From Arctic95D-9 sp035967665 (lineage in GTDB: Bacteria > Verrucomicrobiota > Verrucomicrobiia > Verrucomicrobiales > DEV007): a stretch of 64,000 nucleotides of DNA. The notes beneath the pieces were generated by a model that saw only the letters and a program-made list of their open reading frames with translations, was not told the origin of the DNA and ran no database searches. The stretch's first letter is position 1; each line of letters starts with the position of its first letter. Shown here one piece after another: positions 16,661 to 24,398 of this stretch. The position numbers and the translations under genes are program-made. The stretch spans positions 87,574 to 151,573 of the forward strand of contig JAYWLB010000098.1 of the NCBI GenBank assembly GCA_035967665.1, in the 5' to 3' direction.

Positions 16661-17055
16661 GATTCAGGTTGGTAAATGATGAGGTCGGCCCGCTCAAGTT
16701 GCTCCCCGCCATCATTGGTAAAGCTCGCCTCAACGGTGAGCTGATAAAGATCTTCCAGTTCATTTCCTTCGCCGTTATCGACCTGAAAAGGGGCCGCGTA
16801 ACTTCGAAAAGTGACATCGAGAAGCTCATCGTAACTCTCCGAGGCAATCTCCGCGACAGGAAGGGAGCGCTTCTCGTAGAGCATCGCCTCGATATGCTGC
16901 TGGATCATGCGATCGCGCGCGAACTCTCCCGATGTGCTGTTAATTCTCTGCATCACCTGAACGAGACCGGTCACCGTGATCGCAAACAGGGCCACCGCGA
17001 TGACGACATCGAGGAGCGCGTAACCCGCCTTTTGCTGTATCCGGGATCTCATCAT
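16657..17055 (-). CDS. gspI: GspI-like minor pseudopilin
   Basis: The 132-residue protein has the size of GspI and the right operon position between GspH and GspJ. The leader is cut after Gly in KAG-YALLDVVIAVAL. The +5 residue is Asp instead of the usual Glu. The rest is a hydrophobic helix and a small beta-rich domain (YQLTVEASFTNDG). GspI is thought to start tip-complex assembly with GspJ and GspK. Its start overlaps the gspH stop and its stop overlaps the gspJ start, each by four bases, so the three proteins are translationally coupled. Confidence 0.75.
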   Translation of the reverse strand: MMRSRIQQKAGYALLDVVIAVALFAITVTGLVQVMQRINSTSGEFARDRMIQQHIEAMLYEKRSLPVAEIASESYDELLDVTFRSYAAPFQVDNGEGNELEDLYQLTVEASFTNDGGEQLERADLIIYQPES

Positions 17056-17723
17056 TCCACCCAGGACCTTTCTGATTTCACATCGGCTGTCAGCGGATGA
17101 AACTCGATCTCAAAAAACGAATCATCCGCTTCGACCCGGATCCGCATCGGCTCGCACATTCCGGAAGGTTGAAAAATCCAGCGACGGAATTCTCCCCCTG
17201 ACAAACTCACCCAATCCACTTCATCCCACACTTTCAAACTGACCCGCAGTGACGGATCAAAGTCGACAGCTTCATAAAACTGCAACCCTCTCTCAATCTC
17301 TTCGCGTTTCAGATCCGGTTCCTGAAGCCCCTCGCTGAGATCGATCCCGCGGGCGCGGGAGGCCTCGATGATCTCCTGCTCCCTCGCCGCCTCCTCCAGC
17401 TTTACCCTCAGCGTTTCAAATTCTTCGATGCCTCCATAGGGCTGAAAAAAACGTGCCGCTTTGAAGCCGGAACTGTCGAAAACAATCTGATAGGGGCGCT
17501 GCTCCTTCATCGCCCGAAGCCGAACTTCACGGGCGAGGATCAGGAGCGCATTGACCGGTTCACGCGCGAGCCGTTCGCGCTGAACACTGGTGATCGCCGG
17601 AACCGCAATGCCCGTCAAAATGCCGAGCACCGAAATGGCGATGACCAGTTCGACCAGCGTAAAAGCGCTTCGACGGGCGGCAGGAGATACCTCAAACGAG
17701 GACCTACCAGTTGCCGATGTCAT
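17052..17723 (-). CDS. gspH: GspH-like minor pseudopilin
   Basis: About 223 residues from the ATG at 17723; an in-frame ATG at 17765 would add 14 residues. Both starts overlap the end of gspG. The class III leader ends RRSA-FTLVELVIAISVLG, with Ala rather than Gly at -1 and Glu at +5. A helical N-terminus and a GspH-type beta domain follow (LRAMKEQRPYQIVFDS is typical). At this length it is somewhat longer than many GspH proteins. It should be a minor pseudopilin of the type II secretion pseudopilus. If prepilin peptidase requires Gly at -1, processing could be slower. Confidence 0.75.
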   Translation of the reverse strand: MTSATGRSSFEVSPAARRSAFTLVELVIAISVLGILTGIAVPAITSVQRERLAREPVNALLILAREVRLRAMKEQRPYQIVFDSSGFKAARFFQPYGGIEEFETLRVKLEEAAREQEIIEASRARGIDLSEGLQEPDLKREEIERGLQFYEAVDFDPSLRVSLKVWDEVDWVSLSGGEFRRWIFQPSGMCEPMRIRVEADDSFFEIEFHPLTADVKSERSWVE

Positions 17724-18150
17724 CCTCGCTCTCAACGCCGTCTTCACCGAGGGAAAAGATGTCATATTTCTTTGAACTCTTCTGTGCGGGAACGCGATAC
17801 TCGTATGGCTGCCCCCAGGGATCCATCATCGGCTCCTCGAGATAAGCTCTCCAGCGCTCCGGCTGAGGCTCGCCGGTAGGACGCTCCGTCAGGGCTGTCA
17901 GTCCCTGTTCCTCTGTTGGCGGTTTGAAATAATTGTTCCGCTCGTAACTTTTCAATGCAAGGTCGAGCGCCTTGATATCGGACTCAACCCGGGTGTATTT
18001 GGCATCATCGATGAATCCGACAATAAGGTAGATTCCGGATCCTGACAGGACCGCAATAATCGTGATCACGATAACCAGTTCCACGAGCGTGAAACCCGAA
18101 GCTGATTTTTTCGATCGTTGGGAGGATGAATTGAGTGAGACGTTTTTCAT
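17704..18150 (-). CDS. gspG: Type II secretion major pseudopilin GspG
   Basis: The 148-residue protein has a prepilin leader cut after Gly in ASG-FTLVELVIVITIIAV, with Glu at +5. The conserved GspG core follows: ESDIKALDLALKSYERNN, then FKPPTEEQGLTAL and DPWGQPYEYRVPA, and a C-terminal acidic calcium-site-like region (SLGEDGVESEDDIGNW). GspG is the main subunit of the periplasmic pseudopilus that pushes folded substrates through the outer-membrane secretin. It is 18 bp downstream of gspF. The secretin gspD, ATPase gspE and gspC/L/M are not in the window. Confidence 0.95.
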   Translation of the reverse strand: MKNVSLNSSSQRSKKSASGFTLVELVIVITIIAVLSGSGIYLIVGFIDDAKYTRVESDIKALDLALKSYERNNYFKPPTEEQGLTALTERPTGEPQPERWRAYLEEPMMDPWGQPYEYRVPAQKSSKKYDIFSLGEDGVESEDDIGNW

Positions 18151-18168
18151 AACGGTTTTGATAAAATT

Positions 18169-19407
18169 TTAACTTCCGCGAACTCCTGACATCGAGCCAA
18201 AAATCGTGGTAATCATGCAATAGGCGACGATCCCGACGATGATCGCAACAAAGACCAGCATGACCGTGGGAACAATTGTCGTCAATCGCGAGATACGGAC
18301 ATCGAGATCTTCGTCATACTTGCGGGCCGCCTTTGAAAACGCCTTTCCCAGCTCACCGGTTTGCTCGCCAATCGCGACGCGGTCAACGAGCTGCTCAGGA
18401 AATGCAGCTGTTTTCTCCATCGCTTTCGCGAGGCTGGTTCCCTCCCCCACATCCAACACCACCGTTTCGAGATGGCTGCGAATGTAGCGGTTCGGAGTCC
18501 CGCGAGTCACGAGCCGGAGACCGTTCAAAAGAGGAACTCCGTTATTCACGAGGTTCGACATAGTGTGGCAGAACTGCGCGTAGAAACGCCCGAGAATCAC
18601 CGGCCCGAAGGCGGGAATTCTCATCTTGTAGCCATCCCACCACTCCCGACCGTTCGGCGTTGAGATCGTGACCTTAAAAGCTACTGCTGCACCAATCATG
18701 ATCGATAGGAGCAGCCACCACCACTTCGCCATGAAGTCGGTGAACTTAATGAGAAGGTCAGTGATCATGGGAAGATCCTGTCCCGTTTTCTGCATCATAC
18801 TGCTCAACGACGGCATCAGAACGGTACTGAAAACAAAGATCAGAACGACGCAGGCCAACATCACCGTTAGCGGATAAATCATCGCGCCGACGGTTCGACG
18901 CTGCAGGTCGAAGAGCTGCTTCAAATTGACGACGAGTCGTCGAAGAATATCAGGAAGTGAGCCACTCGCCTCACCGGCAGCGACAAGACTGCAATACAAC
19001 TCGTCGAAAGACGGTGAAGCCGCCGGCAGGGACTTCGAAAAACGCCCGCCCTCGCGGATGTCGTCACGCAGGCAGTTGGCGACCCCGCGTATCGAGGCAT
19101 TGGTCTGACGATCACCGAGAATTCTCAGGGCCCGTTCCAGATTCATACCCGCATCGAGCAGATCGGCGAGCTCTTCGGTGAAAAGCACCAACTCGGGCCG
19201 CTTCAATTTGATCCCGCCTTTCGGCATTCCTTTGCCGGTCGAGGTTCCCGACTTTTTCGCACCACCGGCCTCGCCCTCCTGAACCAGCACCGGAGTGAGC
19301 GATTTGGACTCCAGCTCGCGATACGCCTCCGACTTATTACGCACCGTAACACTTCCGGAAACTTTCTTTCCGGAGAGGTCAATGGCGGTGTAGCTGAAAG
19401 CGGGCAT
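18169..19407 (-). CDS. gspF: Type II secretion inner-membrane platform protein GspF
   Basis: The 412-residue protein begins MPAFSYTAIDLSGKKVSGSV, the usual GspF/PilC N-terminus. It has two T2SF repeats (about 75-200 and 280-400), with ELADLLDAGMNLERALRIL in the first and FCHTMSNLVNNGVPLLNGL in the second. Three membrane segments are visible (about 178-202, 227-247 and 385-405). GspF is the cytoplasmic-membrane platform that contacts the GspE ATPase. It opens the minus-strand operon gspF-G-H-I-J-K. The 51-bp gap to hipA upstream leaves room for a short promoter or read-through. Confidence 0.95.
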   Translation of the reverse strand: MPAFSYTAIDLSGKKVSGSVTVRNKSEAYRELESKSLTPVLVQEGEAGGAKKSGTSTGKGMPKGGIKLKRPELVLFTEELADLLDAGMNLERALRILGDRQTNASIRGVANCLRDDIREGGRFSKSLPAASPSFDELYCSLVAAGEASGSLPDILRRLVVNLKQLFDLQRRTVGAMIYPLTVMLACVVLIFVFSTVLMPSLSSMMQKTGQDLPMITDLLIKFTDFMAKWWWLLLSIMIGAAVAFKVTISTPNGREWWDGYKMRIPAFGPVILGRFYAQFCHTMSNLVNNGVPLLNGLRLVTRGTPNRYIRSHLETVVLDVGEGTSLAKAMEKTAAFPEQLVDRVAIGEQTGELGKAFSKAARKYDEDLDVRISRLTTIVPTVMLVFVAIIVGIVAYCMITTIFGSMSGVRGS

Positions 19408-19457
19408 GTGAGTGCGACAGGGGATTCAACCGTAAACCCCGTTAGTTGTCATTAGTT

Positions 19458-20780
19458 TCATCGGATTTGCCTGAAAAAGCGAGCGGTTACCGCTGCCGAT
19501 TCCTCTGAAATTCCGGCCGCTGCCGCACATTCGGGCCACCTTTCGAAGACATCCTGTACCGACTCGATCACGTTTTTCGCCCGTCGCGTTTTCAACCGTG
19601 CATGACGCCCAAGGGCAACGAGGTCCTCCAGCTCGAAATCGTCCCGCTTTCCGTTCACACTCATCTGATGCTGTCCCGTCCAGGCCCCGTCCGGATTGTA
19701 GGAAAAAGTGACGTCGTAGGCGGGAGAAAGCCGCCACTCGCCCGCCTTGTTCATCAGAAACGCAATATTCTTGGTATGATCGTCCTGATTCCTCGCGAGG
19801 ACATTGAAAATGGTCCGTCGAAACTGCTGCTCGAGCTGATCATCGGGCAATCCCAGCTGCATCATGACGTGCAGGGCCTGCTCGTAACTGGTCGCGCCGG
19901 CCAGATTGAAATCAAAATGCGCCATCGCACAGAGACTTTGCATGTGAAGCTTCTTCCCCGTGAGGGTGCGATCAAAACGACGCGTCATGAAGTGAGCCCG
20001 TCCACTCTCCCGGAGGAGTCGACATTCGCTCATCTCGATGCCCGCCGCCTTTGCCATGAGATAATAGGCAAACTCGGTTTTTCCATACCCGAGCGGATCC
20101 GCGATCTCTTTGTCCCGGTTTCCGGAAACGCCGTCGAATTTGATCAACCACGGCTCGTATCCCGGGAGGTCTTTGATCTGGCCGGAACGAACCTCCCCTG
20201 TTTCGGGATGCCAGGCGACAACAGCTTTGGCCCGGGCACCGCCGGCAGAAGTTCCCACCTGGATGATCTCCCGCAGCGCCTCTGCTTTTGCCTCAGACCC
20301 GTCATCAGGGCTAAGCCGGGTATGCAATTCCGCTTTTTCGGCAAGGGCCTCATTGGCAAGTCGCACAAGGTTGGCGATCTCCAGCGGAGCCGAACCGGTG
20401 GTTCCACTTTTGAGGACAGGGTGAAATTCAAGCGCGCCCATGCCCCGCTCGCCGATATAGCAGAGCCGCTCCACCGGACTGAACCCTTCCGGCTTCCTCC
20501 CCTGTCCGGCGAGCCACTGATTGATCAGCAAATTTCCAAATCGATCCGGAAGCGAATCACTCAGAAACCCGGGAAGCCCGTGAAAAGTCTCGCGCCTCAG
20601 CTCAGGGAACTCAAAGACACCGGCCCGAAGCGGCATTGTCAAGGGAGACGGTTCGATCCCGCTTTCAAGGAAAGGACGGGCAAACTCGAAACGCCCGATT
20701 TTGTGGACTTCATCCCAGGCGATCGCCCCGATGAGACGCCCCCACATTCGAATCTCAGCAATGTCGACAGGAGTGGCCAT
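19458..20780 (-). CDS. hipA: HipA-like serine/threonine kinase toxin
   Basis: The 440-residue protein has the HipA N-terminal region (GFLSDSLPDRFGNLLINQW) and C-terminal kinase region. The catalytic block near 345-365 reads NVLARNQDDHTKNIAFL, followed by LSPAYDVTFS, matching the HipA catalytic-loop and metal-binding aspartates. In known systems HipA phosphorylates an aminoacyl-tRNA synthetase and causes growth arrest. Its ATG overlaps the hipB stop by one base (TGATG), a standard hipBA arrangement. Toxic activity is inferred; the motifs look intact. Confidence 0.9.
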   Translation of the reverse strand: MATPVDIAEIRMWGRLIGAIAWDEVHKIGRFEFARPFLESGIEPSPLTMPLRAGVFEFPELRRETFHGLPGFLSDSLPDRFGNLLINQWLAGQGRKPEGFSPVERLCYIGERGMGALEFHPVLKSGTTGSAPLEIANLVRLANEALAEKAELHTRLSPDDGSEAKAEALREIIQVGTSAGGARAKAVVAWHPETGEVRSGQIKDLPGYEPWLIKFDGVSGNRDKEIADPLGYGKTEFAYYLMAKAAGIEMSECRLLRESGRAHFMTRRFDRTLTGKKLHMQSLCAMAHFDFNLAGATSYEQALHVMMQLGLPDDQLEQQFRRTIFNVLARNQDDHTKNIAFLMNKAGEWRLSPAYDVTFSYNPDGAWTGQHQMSVNGKRDDFELEDLVALGRHARLKTRRAKNVIESVQDVFERWPECAAAAGISEESAAVTARFFRQIR

Positions 20781-21136
20781 CAGTCATCCCACTCCCATTT
20801 CCCGTCGACTTCTTTCACTACACCACTGTCGCCCCGCTTGTGCTTTCCACTGGCCCGCTGACGAACTTTTCCTTCCAGTTTCAACAACTGCATCGGGCTC
20901 ACACCGGGGTCGGGAAGAAAACTCTCGAGAGCGGCAAGCTTATTGAGCCCTCTCAAAACCGCAACCAAGGTCCCAAGTGTTCCACCCGCTCCGTTCTCGA
21001 GATTGGTTATCGTCTTACGTGAAACACCGGCAAGCTTCGCCAGCGCGGCCTGACTCAAATTTTGGTTCAATCGTTCCCGCTGAAGTCGATGCCCGATCTC
21101 AATGACCACAGCATCATCTGTGTATGCACCTCTCAT
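20780..21136 (-). CDS. hipB: HipB-like XRE-family antitoxin
   Basis: The 118-residue protein carries a helix-turn-helix of the XRE/Cro type (LSQAALAKLAGVSRKTITNL, about residues 29-48). The family neutralises HipA and represses its own operon. The tail (about 90-118) is charged and ends WEWDD. No Shine-Dalgarno sequence precedes the ATG: a palindrome-like element ends six bases upstream, so the mRNA leader may be very short or absent. Upstream DNA is markedly AT-rich compared with neighbours, in keeping with a transferred module. Confidence 0.88.
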   Translation of the reverse strand: MRGAYTDDAVVIEIGHRLQRERLNQNLSQAALAKLAGVSRKTITNLENGAGGTLGTLVAVLRGLNKLAALESFLPDPGVSPMQLLKLEGKVRQRASGKHKRGDSGVVKEVDGKWEWDD

Positions 21137-21141
21137 TTACA

Positions 21142-21155
21142 GGTAAAATATTACC
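21142..21155. promoter_or_regulatory. Putative HipB operator, proximal site
   Basis: GGTAAAATATTACC is nearly palindromic and is followed on the plus strand by ACAAA. It lies six bases from the hipB start codon, where HipB binding would block transcription or initiation. Confidence 0.5.
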
Positions 21156-21256
21156 ACAAAAGCCTAAATTTGCAATCAATGAGCAATTATCAACTCACTA
21201 AATTTTAAATTATGGGAAATAAAATACTCAAAAATGACATTTATAGCACTTTTTGA

Positions 21257-21269
21257 GTAATATTTTACC
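21257..21269. promoter_or_regulatory. Putative HipB operator, distal site
   Basis: GTAATATTTTACC repeats the inverted form of the proximal site and shares the flanking ACAAA. The centres are about 115 bp apart, spanning an AT-rich promoter-like region. Confidence 0.45.
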
Positions 21270-21283
21270 ACAAATGATTATGA

Positions 21284-22714
21284 TCATAGTTCCCAACCCG
21301 CTCGATAATCGCGACGAATCAATTTATCGAGATCAGAACGACCTTTCACGCTCATGCTTTCCGCGTCCCAATTAAGCGTCTCCCCCGGATTTCTCTGCGC
21401 GAGACAACCGAGGAGAACCGTCTCGGTGAAAGGCCCCGAATGCGCAAAATCAGACTGCCCCCGCTCAACCTTACCCTCAATCGCATCGGCCCACTCCTTA
21501 TAGTTATCCTCATCCCGTGCACGGGGCACCGTCATTTCCGGAGAGACGAAGCCATCAAACAAATGCGCGGGCTTCACGAACCAATCGCTCTTTCTCGCAA
21601 AATACATCTTTCCGCGCTCACCGACAACGACGCTGCCATACTTCCGATAATCAACACCTTCGAGGATCGATTCAGGCGGCCTGTTGAACTCACCCGGAAT
21701 GAAGCGCCAGCCGTCACGCTGAAATTCGGCACCGATCTGCCCATCATACCAATGCAGTTTGACTCCCTTATCCGCAAAATCGTAAACGATATTGGAATTG
21801 ATCGGAGCTGAAATATCCGTGCCTCCGTTTTCGGTCGCTTTAATCGTCGCCGGCGCGCCCAAATCGAGCGCCCAATAGGGCATATCCATGATATGGCAGG
21901 CCATATCCCCCAGCGCTCCCGTTCCGTAATCCCACCATCCACGCCAGGCGAACGGGGCAATCTTCGCACTGTAATCCACCCACGGAGCCGGCCCGATCCA
22001 CTGTTCCCAGTCAATCCCCGCTGGCACAGGATCAGGCTCCGGAGCCGTTTCAAATCCCTGAGGCCAAATCGGCCGGTTCGTCCAGGTATGGATCTCTTTC
22101 ACCTCACCGAGGATCCCCGCGCGGATCAATTCGACGGCGCGGCGCATGTGGTCATTCGCGTGCGCCTGATTCCCCATCTGCGTCTTCACTCCCGTTTCGG
22201 CAGCCAATGCCGTGAGCGTTCGCGACTCCCAGATCGAATGCGTGAGGGGTTTTTGACAATAAACATGCTTCCCCGCCTTCATCGCCAACATCGAGGCGTG
22301 AAAATGATGATGATCAGGTGTCGAGACGGTCACCGCGTCGATCTTGTCCCCCATATCGGCAATCATCTCACGGTAGTCCGTGTAAAATTTCGCGTCGGGA
22401 TAGCTCGAACGGGCTTCCGAAATCGATTTCATCCGCGAACGAATCGAACCGGAATCGACCTTGCCCGACCCCAGCTTTTCAACATCTACGATATCAACAA
22501 TCGCTGTCGGATGCATCCCCGCAGCCACCGCCCCGCTGATGTCCGCTTTTCCTTTGCCTCCCGTTCCAATACCACCCAGCTGAATCCTCGAATTGGCTCC
22601 CCAGACATGAGAAGGAACGAACTGAAAACCAAAGGCCGAAGCCGCAGCCGTTTTCACAAAACGCCGCCGTGTCGCCGAGCCCCCGGCAGGTACCATTGAA
22701 GAAGGTGAATCCAT
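21284..22714 (-). CDS. Tat-exported Gfo/Idh/MocA-family oxidoreductase
   Basis: About 476 residues from the ATG at 22714; an ATG at 22738 would add eight. A twin-arginine leader (TRRRFVKTAAASAFGFQFVP) precedes the NAD(P)-binding Rossmann fold, which begins IQLGGIGTGGKGKADI. The family's QKPLTHSIWE (usually EKP) and DHHHFHASMLAM segments are present, followed by a C-terminal domain typical of exported Verrucomicrobiota and Planctomycetota members (GDMACHIMDMPYWAL). These enzymes act on sugars or cyclitols with a bound nicotinamide cofactor; the substrate is unknown. It lies upstream of hipB on the same strand, with 147 AT-rich bases between. Confidence 0.88.
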   Translation of the reverse strand: MDSPSSMVPAGGSATRRRFVKTAAASAFGFQFVPSHVWGANSRIQLGGIGTGGKGKADISGAVAAGMHPTAIVDIVDVEKLGSGKVDSGSIRSRMKSISEARSSYPDAKFYTDYREMIADMGDKIDAVTVSTPDHHHFHASMLAMKAGKHVYCQKPLTHSIWESRTLTALAAETGVKTQMGNQAHANDHMRRAVELIRAGILGEVKEIHTWTNRPIWPQGFETAPEPDPVPAGIDWEQWIGPAPWVDYSAKIAPFAWRGWWDYGTGALGDMACHIMDMPYWALDLGAPATIKATENGGTDISAPINSNIVYDFADKGVKLHWYDGQIGAEFQRDGWRFIPGEFNRPPESILEGVDYRKYGSVVVGERGKMYFARKSDWFVKPAHLFDGFVSPEMTVPRARDEDNYKEWADAIEGKVERGQSDFAHSGPFTETVLLGCLAQRNPGETLNWDAESMSVKGRSDLDKLIRRDYRAGWEL

Positions 22715-22867
22715 TTCTGAATAGTGGCAGACCACCATTCCCCCGGTCGATCACGAAATGAGAGAAATCCTCACGGATTCCTCTACTCTCCGAGAGGCAG
22801 CCTTCCGCGAGGCACCCCTCTATCTGGAGGCCCTAAATTCGTGCCGCCAACTTTGCCTCCGCGCATC

Positions 22868-23275
22868 TCACCCTGCAGCATAACCCGCGTGTGCCGGCTG
22901 CCCGTCCTGCATCTGCGCAGCTTGCATCTGCGCGGTCTCCTGCCCACCCCCCATATACTGAACGCTCTCGGCCACGACCCGGAGCTTCGACCTCGCCTGC
23001 CCCGACTGACTGTCTTTCCAGGTATCGAGCTGAAGGCGTCCCTCCACGAGAACACTGCGCCCCTTTTTCAGATATTTGACCGCATTCTCAGCATCCCGCC
23101 CCCAGACAATGACATCGACAAAAGTGGCCTCGTTCTGCTTCTGCCCGTTTTCCAGGGTCCTCGTTCGGTTCATTGCCATGCCAAGCTCGGTTACCGAATT
23201 CTTATTCTTCGTCTGCCTCAGCTCAGGATCGCGAGTGAGGTTGCCTACAAGTGTTACACGATTAAAACTACTCAT
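22868..23275 (-). CDS. ssb: Single-stranded DNA-binding protein without the usual acidic tail
   Basis: The 135-residue protein has a normal OB fold: SSFNRVTLVGNLTRDPELR, then FVDVIVWGRDAENAVKYLKKG and VLVEGRLQLDTW. It coats single-stranded DNA as a tetramer during replication and repair. After residue about 108 the tail is short and Gln/Met/Ala-rich and ends HAGYAAG, not in the acidic DDxxPF-like peptide that binds replication and repair proteins. It may be one of two ssb genes in the genome. Confidence 0.9.
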   Translation of the reverse strand: MSSFNRVTLVGNLTRDPELRQTKNKNSVTELGMAMNRTRTLENGQKQNEATFVDVIVWGRDAENAVKYLKKGRSVLVEGRLQLDTWKDSQSGQARSKLRVVAESVQYMGGGQETAQMQAAQMQDGQPAHAGYAAG

Positions 23276-23399
23276 AAGAACACATAATACACAAACTGTT
23301 CAGTAGAACAATCTTTTTCCTGATTTTTTTCCCTACCTGTTTCAGGATTTGCGATACCGCCGTCCGCTGCTTAAACTTCGAAGTCTCACGTTTCCCCTT

Positions 23400-24380
23400 A
23401 TGCAACCTGACGAACTCAGTCCCTTCACCGACTTTTGCTACCTGTTCCTCAGCATCATTCTCGAAGGTGCTCCCTTTATTTTACTTGGAACCCTGATCTC
23501 CGGCTTTATCGACGCCTACCTTCCCGCAGGCCTGATTGACAAGTGGCTTCCCAAAAACAAACCGCTCGCGGTGATTTTGAGCGGCCTTCTCGGTGCGATC
23601 TTCCCCGTCTGCGAGTGTGCCGTCGTGCCGGTGATCAGAAGACTGATCCGGAAGGGGCTTCCCGTTTCCTGCGCGATCACCTACATGCTCTCCGCGCCGA
23701 TCATCAACCCGATCGTGATCATCAGCACGATGAAAGCGTTTTCCACATCCGTGGGCCAGTTTTCGATTCGCCAGACAGAAACGGCCGTCGCATTCGGTCC
23801 CGGCTTCATGACATCGAGCCGACTCATCATTGCCTTCCTTGTCACCGTTGGTGTCGGGCTCGTCGTGCTGAAATTCCGCTCATCCTCCATCCTCAAACCG
23901 GGCGTTCTTCCCAAAAATCTGAACACACCGGAAAGTGACGACGACTCAGATCATTCTCACGGCCACAGTCATAGCGACACAGGCCCCAACAAGCTCGTTC
24001 TCGCGATGCGGACAACGATGCGGGACTTCATGGAGACCGCGATGTATTTCACGATCGGCGTGGCCATCACCGCCGTTTTCAAAGCCTACGTGACCCAGGA
24101 TTTGATCCTTCTTTTCAATCAAAGCGAAGCCACCGGAATCGGTCTCATGATGGTTCTCGCCTTTGTTCTCAGCCTCTGCAGCACCTCCGACGCCTTCATC
24201 GCAGCCAATTTCCCCGTGCCGCAGTCCGCAAAACTCGCCTTCCTCATCTTCGGACCGATGATGGATGTGAAACTTGTTTTCATGTATCTCAGCGTCTTCA
24301 AATCGAAGTTCGTCATCATCCTCGCAACCACACTTTTCTTCGTGATCGGCATCCTCAGCTACCTCTGGATCCGTCTCTAA
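23400..24380 (+). CDS. YcgR-like (DUF318) permease, putative metal efflux transporter
   Basis: About 326 residues from the ATG at 23400; an upstream TTG at 23349 is in frame. It is a multi-pass membrane protein with the DUF318 permease motif GAIFPVCECAVVPVIRRL (CxC in a membrane helix), a second conserved motif SAPIINPIVI, and LCSTSDAFIAANF near the C-terminus. A cytoplasmic or periplasmic loop carries a small His cluster (DHSHGHSHSD, about 200). Members of this family are paired with DUF1980 proteins, and some are linked to copper or zinc efflux. The downstream gene (18-bp gap) is such a partner with many His residues. Metal transport is therefore inferred, not proved. Confidence 0.82.
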   Translation: MQPDELSPFTDFCYLFLSIILEGAPFILLGTLISGFIDAYLPAGLIDKWLPKNKPLAVILSGLLGAIFPVCECAVVPVIRRLIRKGLPVSCAITYMLSAPIINPIVIISTMKAFSTSVGQFSIRQTETAVAFGPGFMTSSRLIIAFLVTVGVGLVVLKFRSSSILKPGVLPKNLNTPESDDDSDHSHGHSHSDTGPNKLVLAMRTTMRDFMETAMYFTIGVAITAVFKAYVTQDLILLFNQSEATGIGLMMVLAFVLSLCSTSDAFIAANFPVPQSAKLAFLIFGPMMDVKLVFMYLSVFKSKFVIILATTLFFVIGILSYLWIRL

Positions 24381-24398
24381 TCCCACCCCTGATTTCTC

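Noticed and set aside
19602..20861. 419-codon open frame on the plus strand opposite hipA
   Set aside because: hipA on the minus strand has all family motifs; the opposite frame has none and is a chance open frame.
21893..22699. 268-codon open frame opposite the Gfo/Idh/MocA gene
   Set aside because: It is Arg/Pro/His-rich and unlike any known family; the oxidoreductase is certain on the other strand.
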